A DNA stretch of 64,000 bases from Leucobacter chromiiresistens (GTDB lineage: Bacteria; Actinomycetota; Actinomycetes; Actinomycetales; Microbacteriaceae), in contig NZ_FNKB01000001.1 in the NCBI RefSeq assembly GCF_900102345.1, positions 1,178,001-1,242,000 on the forward strand, given 5' to 3'. This document shows, piece after piece, positions 61,212-64,000 of this stretch; position 1 is the stretch's first letter, and each line of letters starts with the position of its first letter. Both the position numbers and the translations under genes were made by a program. Below the pieces are notes generated by a model that saw nothing but the letters and a program-made list of their open reading frames with translations, made no database searches and was not told the DNA's origin.

Positions 61212-62842
61212 CCCCCGCCCGCAGTTCCCACGAACGCCCGAACCGCCGCCCGAACCAGCGCCCGAACCGCCGCCCCGCCGCCCGCATCGCGTCGGCGGCC
61301 GCAGCCGTGCTCTCCGCCGCGCTCCTCCTCAGCGCCTGCGCGGGCGGCTCCGATTCTGCGGCGGGCGGTTCGGCCGCCTCCGAGACGCCGGTGAGCGGCG
61401 GCACGCTCGAGTTCGGCCGGGTGGCGGCCGTCACCGATCTCGACCTGAACCAGCAGATCACGGCGAACAATGCGTTCGCGATCGACAAGATCTTCGAGCC
61501 GCTGGTGAGTTTCGACGCCGAGGGCCGCATCGTGCCGTGGCTCGCGGAGTACGAGTCCTCCGCCGACGGGCTGACGTACGTGTTCACCCTGCGCGACGGG
61601 CTGACGTTCTCGAGCGGCGCGGAGGTCGCTCCGGCCGATGTGGTGTTCTCGCTCGAACGGCACATCGAGGTGGGCGGGCCGCTGCCGCTCGAGGCGCCCA
61701 TCGCGTCGATCGTCGCGTCGGGGGATCGGGAGGTCACGATCACGCTGCGCGAGCGATACACCCCGTTCCTCTCCGAGCTCGCGAGCTTCTCGAACGGCGT
61801 CTTCCCGGAGGATTTCGGGGGAGTGAGCGAGGAGGAGTTCTTCCAGAACCCCGTCGGCACGGGTCCGTTCGTCGTCGACTCGTGGGATCCGAACGGGGAT
61901 CTCGCGTTCGTGCGGAACGAGCACTACTGGCAGGAGGGCAAGCCCTACCTCGACTCGCTGGTGTACAAGCTGGTCGCCGACGACACGCAGCTGCAGCAGC
62001 AGCTCTCGGCGGGGCAGCTCGATGCGATCGACGACGTGCCGGCGGCGAACGCGGGTCAGGTCGACGCGGGGGGCGGCACGGTGCTCTCGCAGACGAGCGG
62101 CTGGTCGACCGAGCAGGTCTTCTTCAACACGCAGCGGGAGCAGTTCGCCGATGTGCACGTGCGCCGGGCCGTGGCTCTCGCGCTCGATCGTGAGGGCATC
62201 ACGCAGGCGACCACGTTCGGCACCGCCGAGGTGGCGAACGCCCTGCTGCCGCCGACCATCACCGATTCGGCGAACGACACGGTGGAGCCGCTCGACTTCG
62301 ATGTCGAGGCGGCGCGGGCGGAGCTCGCGAAGTCGCGCTACCCCGATGGGTTCTCCGTGACGCTGCTGCTCGCGAGCAGCGACTCGCAGCGGGCGCAGAT
62401 CGCGCAGATCGTGCAGGAGTCGCTGGCGCAGATCGGCATCGACGTCGAGATCGAGCAGCTCGACATCGCCGTATTCCGCGAGCGCTTCTTCGCCTACGAC
62501 TACGACTTCATGCTCAACAGCGGGCAGTCCGATGCGCCGGATCCGAACGGGTTCATCACGTTCCAGGCCGACCCCGAGGGTTTCAGCAAGTCGTACTGGA
62601 CGCATTACGCGAACGATCGCGTCACCGAGTTGATGCGGCAGGGGCGCAGCACGCCCGAGGGCGACGACCGCACGGAGATCTACCGCGAGATTCAGCAGAC
62701 GCTCGCCGACGAGGTGCCCTACATCCCGCTGTTCTTCCCGGCGAACCTGAAGGCGACCCGCGACGACGTGCACGGCTTCACCGTGCTCCCGAACGGCAGC
62801 GTGCAGTTCGCCGACGTCTGGGTCTCGGGCGGCGCCCGCTAG
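61208..62842 (+). CDS. ABC transporter substrate-binding lipoprotein, SBP family 5 (third system)
   Basis: This 544-residue lipoprotein has an unusually long, basic signal region (NRRPNQRPNRRP near residues 12-23) before lipobox LLSAC (C44). The mature part fits SBP_bac_5: FTLRDGLTFSSGAEVAPADVVFSLERH and HVRRAVALALDREGITQATTF. The GTG at 61208 overlaps the amidohydrolase stop. It delivers an oligopeptide- or amide-like ligand to the permeases that follow. Confidence 0.9.
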   Translation: MTPARSSHERPNRRPNQRPNRRPAARIASAAAAVLSAALLLSACAGGSDSAAGGSAASETPVSGGTLEFGRVAAVTDLDLNQQITANNAFAIDKIFEPLVSFDAEGRIVPWLAEYESSADGLTYVFTLRDGLTFSSGAEVAPADVVFSLERHIEVGGPLPLEAPIASIVASGDREVTITLRERYTPFLSELASFSNGVFPEDFGGVSEEEFFQNPVGTGPFVVDSWDPNGDLAFVRNEHYWQEGKPYLDSLVYKLVADDTQLQQQLSAGQLDAIDDVPAANAGQVDAGGGTVLSQTSGWSTEQVFFNTQREQFADVHVRRAVALALDREGITQATTFGTAEVANALLPPTITDSANDTVEPLDFDVEAARAELAKSRYPDGFSVTLLLASSDSQRAQIAQIVQESLAQIGIDVEIEQLDIAVFRERFFAYDYDFMLNSGQSDAPDPNGFITFQADPEGFSKSYWTHYANDRVTELMRQGRSTPEGDDRTEIYREIQQTLADEVPYIPLFFPANLKATRDDVHGFTVLPNGSVQFADVWVSGGAR

Positions 62843-62864
62843 CGGGGTGCACGGGGGAATCGCG

Positions 62865-63824
62865 ATGAGACGAGCTGCAGGGGCGGTCGGGCGTGCGCTG
62901 GTGCGCACGGCGCCGGTGATGCTCGGCGTGGTGATCGCGGTGTTCTTCCTGCTGCGACTCGTGCCGGGCGATCCCGCCGCCATGATCCTCGGAGAGCGGG
63001 CGACGCCCGAATCCGTGGCCGCGCTGCGCGCGGAGCTCGGGCTCGATGCGCCGCTCTGGGTGCAGTTCGCCGGCTTCCTCGGGCAGGTCGTGCTCCACTT
63101 CGACACGGGTGATTCGCTCGTCAGCGGCGTCTCGACGCGCGAGCTCGTGCTCGCGACGGCTCCGGTGAGCGCCGGCATCGTGGCACTCGCGCTGCTGCTG
63201 GCGGTGCTCATCGCGGTGCCGCTGGCGCTCGTCGCGGCACTGCGCCGCGACGGGTGGGCGGATCACCTGGTGCGGATCGTGCCCGCCGTCGGCATGGGCA
63301 TGCCGTTGTTCTGGCTCGGCCTGCTGCTCATCATCGTGTTCGCGGTGCAGCTCGGCTGGTTCCCGGTCGGGGGCGTGGGATCGGGGCCGGGCGAGCCGCT
63401 CCGCAGCCTCTTCCTGCCCGCGCTCGCCGTCGCGCTCGGCATGGCGCCTCCGCTGATCCGGTCGCTGCGCGCCCAGCTCGTCGATGCGCTGGAGGCCGAC
63501 TTCGTGACGACGCTGCGGGCGGCGCAGGTGCCGGAGCGACGGATCGTCTGGCGGCACGTCATGCGCAGTGCGGCGCTGCCGACGCTCACCCTGCTCGGCG
63601 TGAACACGGCGTACCTCATCGGGGGCACGCTCGTGGTCGAGCGCGTCTTCGGCATCAACGGGGTCGGCTCGCTGCTCTTCCAGTCGATCGGCACGCGCGA
63701 CTTCCCGGTGGTGCAGGGCGTGGCCCTGTACTGCGCGTTCGCGGTCGTCGTGGTGACGGCGATCACGGAGGCGCTGGCGAGCGTGCTCGACCCGCGGCTG
63801 CGGAAGCTCGGGGGGACGCGATGA
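62865..63824 (+). CDS. ABC transporter permease, DppB-type (third system)
   Basis: This 319-residue permease has the DppB layout: FFLLRLVPGDPAAMILG, LGLDAPLWVQFAGFLGQ and the EAA loop VTTLRAAQVPERRIVWRHVMRSA. I chose the ATG at 62865 because GGGGGAA precedes it; a GTG at 62847 is possible. It overlaps the next gene by 4 bases. Confidence 0.9.
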   Translation: MRRAAGAVGRALVRTAPVMLGVVIAVFFLLRLVPGDPAAMILGERATPESVAALRAELGLDAPLWVQFAGFLGQVVLHFDTGDSLVSGVSTRELVLATAPVSAGIVALALLLAVLIAVPLALVAALRRDGWADHLVRIVPAVGMGMPLFWLGLLLIIVFAVQLGWFPVGGVGSGPGEPLRSLFLPALAVALGMAPPLIRSLRAQLVDALEADFVTTLRAAQVPERRIVWRHVMRSAALPTLTLLGVNTAYLIGGTLVVERVFGINGVGSLLFQSIGTRDFPVVQGVALYCAFAVVVVTAITEALASVLDPRLRKLGGTR

Positions 63825-64000
63825 GGGCGTCGACCCCGGGCGGCCCCGGGGCCGGAGGCGGCCGAGGCGGCCGAGGCGGCCGAGGCGCCCGAGCGCGGCT
63901 CTCGCCGGCGTTCACCGCCGGCGCGATCCTCACCGCCCTGCTGATCGCGGTCGCGCTCGCCGCACCGCTGCTGGCGCCGTACTCGCCCACGGATCAGCAG
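63821..64000 (+). CDS. ABC transporter permease, DppC-type, cut by the window end
   Basis: Only the first 60 codons are inside the window. They give a Gly/Arg-rich N-terminus coded by four repeats of GGCCGAGGC (63855-63895), then a hydrophobic helix FTAGAILTALLIAVALAAPLLAPY, typical of the start of DppC. The ATGA overlap with the upstream permease supports the start. The remaining domains cannot be judged. Confidence 0.8.
   Translation, partial: MRASTPGGPGAGGGRGGRGGRGARARLSPAFTAGAILTALLIAVALAAPLLAPYSPTDQQ

Overview
The window is 64 kb of high-GC, gene-dense actinobacterial chromosome. GTG starts, LacI/TetR/CsoR regulators, an acyl-CoA carboxylase beta/epsilon pair and the overall gene style suggest Microbacteriaceae, possibly Leucobacter-like; that placement is an inference from gene content. 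I see no rRNA, tRNA, transposase, phage gene or CRISPR array.

Region 1 (1-12.7 kb) is housekeeping: dgt dNTPase, a class II aldolase, a standalone AbiEi/DUF559-like protein, a CoA-pyrophosphatase-type NUDIX enzyme, accE and accD, a three-gene envelope-stress-like cluster (TPM-domain protein, PspA, and a paralogue of the TPM protein's cytoplasmic half) and birA. Region 2 (12.7-21.2 kb) holds two neighbouring modules of divergent TetR regulator, APC permease and YtcJ-type amidohydrolase; the gene order inside the second operon is reversed, and each regulator gene has a palindrome upstream. Region 3 (21-36.3 kb) has purU, cstA with its small partner, a ZTP riboswitch followed by glyA-folD, two DedA proteins, an ArsR/SRPBCC pair, an orphan ccsB, a HemQ-like protein that seems to lack its heme-binding segment, csoR, a GNAT-rarD pair, an orphan MsiK-type ATPase, and icd.

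Region 4 (36.4-64 kb) looks like an accessory peptide/amide scavenging region. Two parallel operons each carry a LacI regulator, a complete oligopeptide-type ABC importer and an autoprocessing Ntn hydrolase of family C45; the second adds a NylC/DmpA-like P1 peptidase. Next come an MFS-amidohydrolase operon with its own divergent LacI gene, a flavin-dependent oxidoreductase, and an operon (cut by the window end) of an amidohydrolase plus a third oligopeptide ABC importer. The shared logic appears to be import of amide- or peptide-like compounds, cytoplasmic amide hydrolysis, and local LacI/TetR control. Substrates cannot be read from the sequence.

Two genome-wide signals run through the window. 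At least twelve genes have a TANNNT box ending 6-8 nt before the start codon, suggesting leaderless transcripts. A family of palindromic repeats sits at operon 3' ends and in places supplies the stop codon of the adjacent gene.
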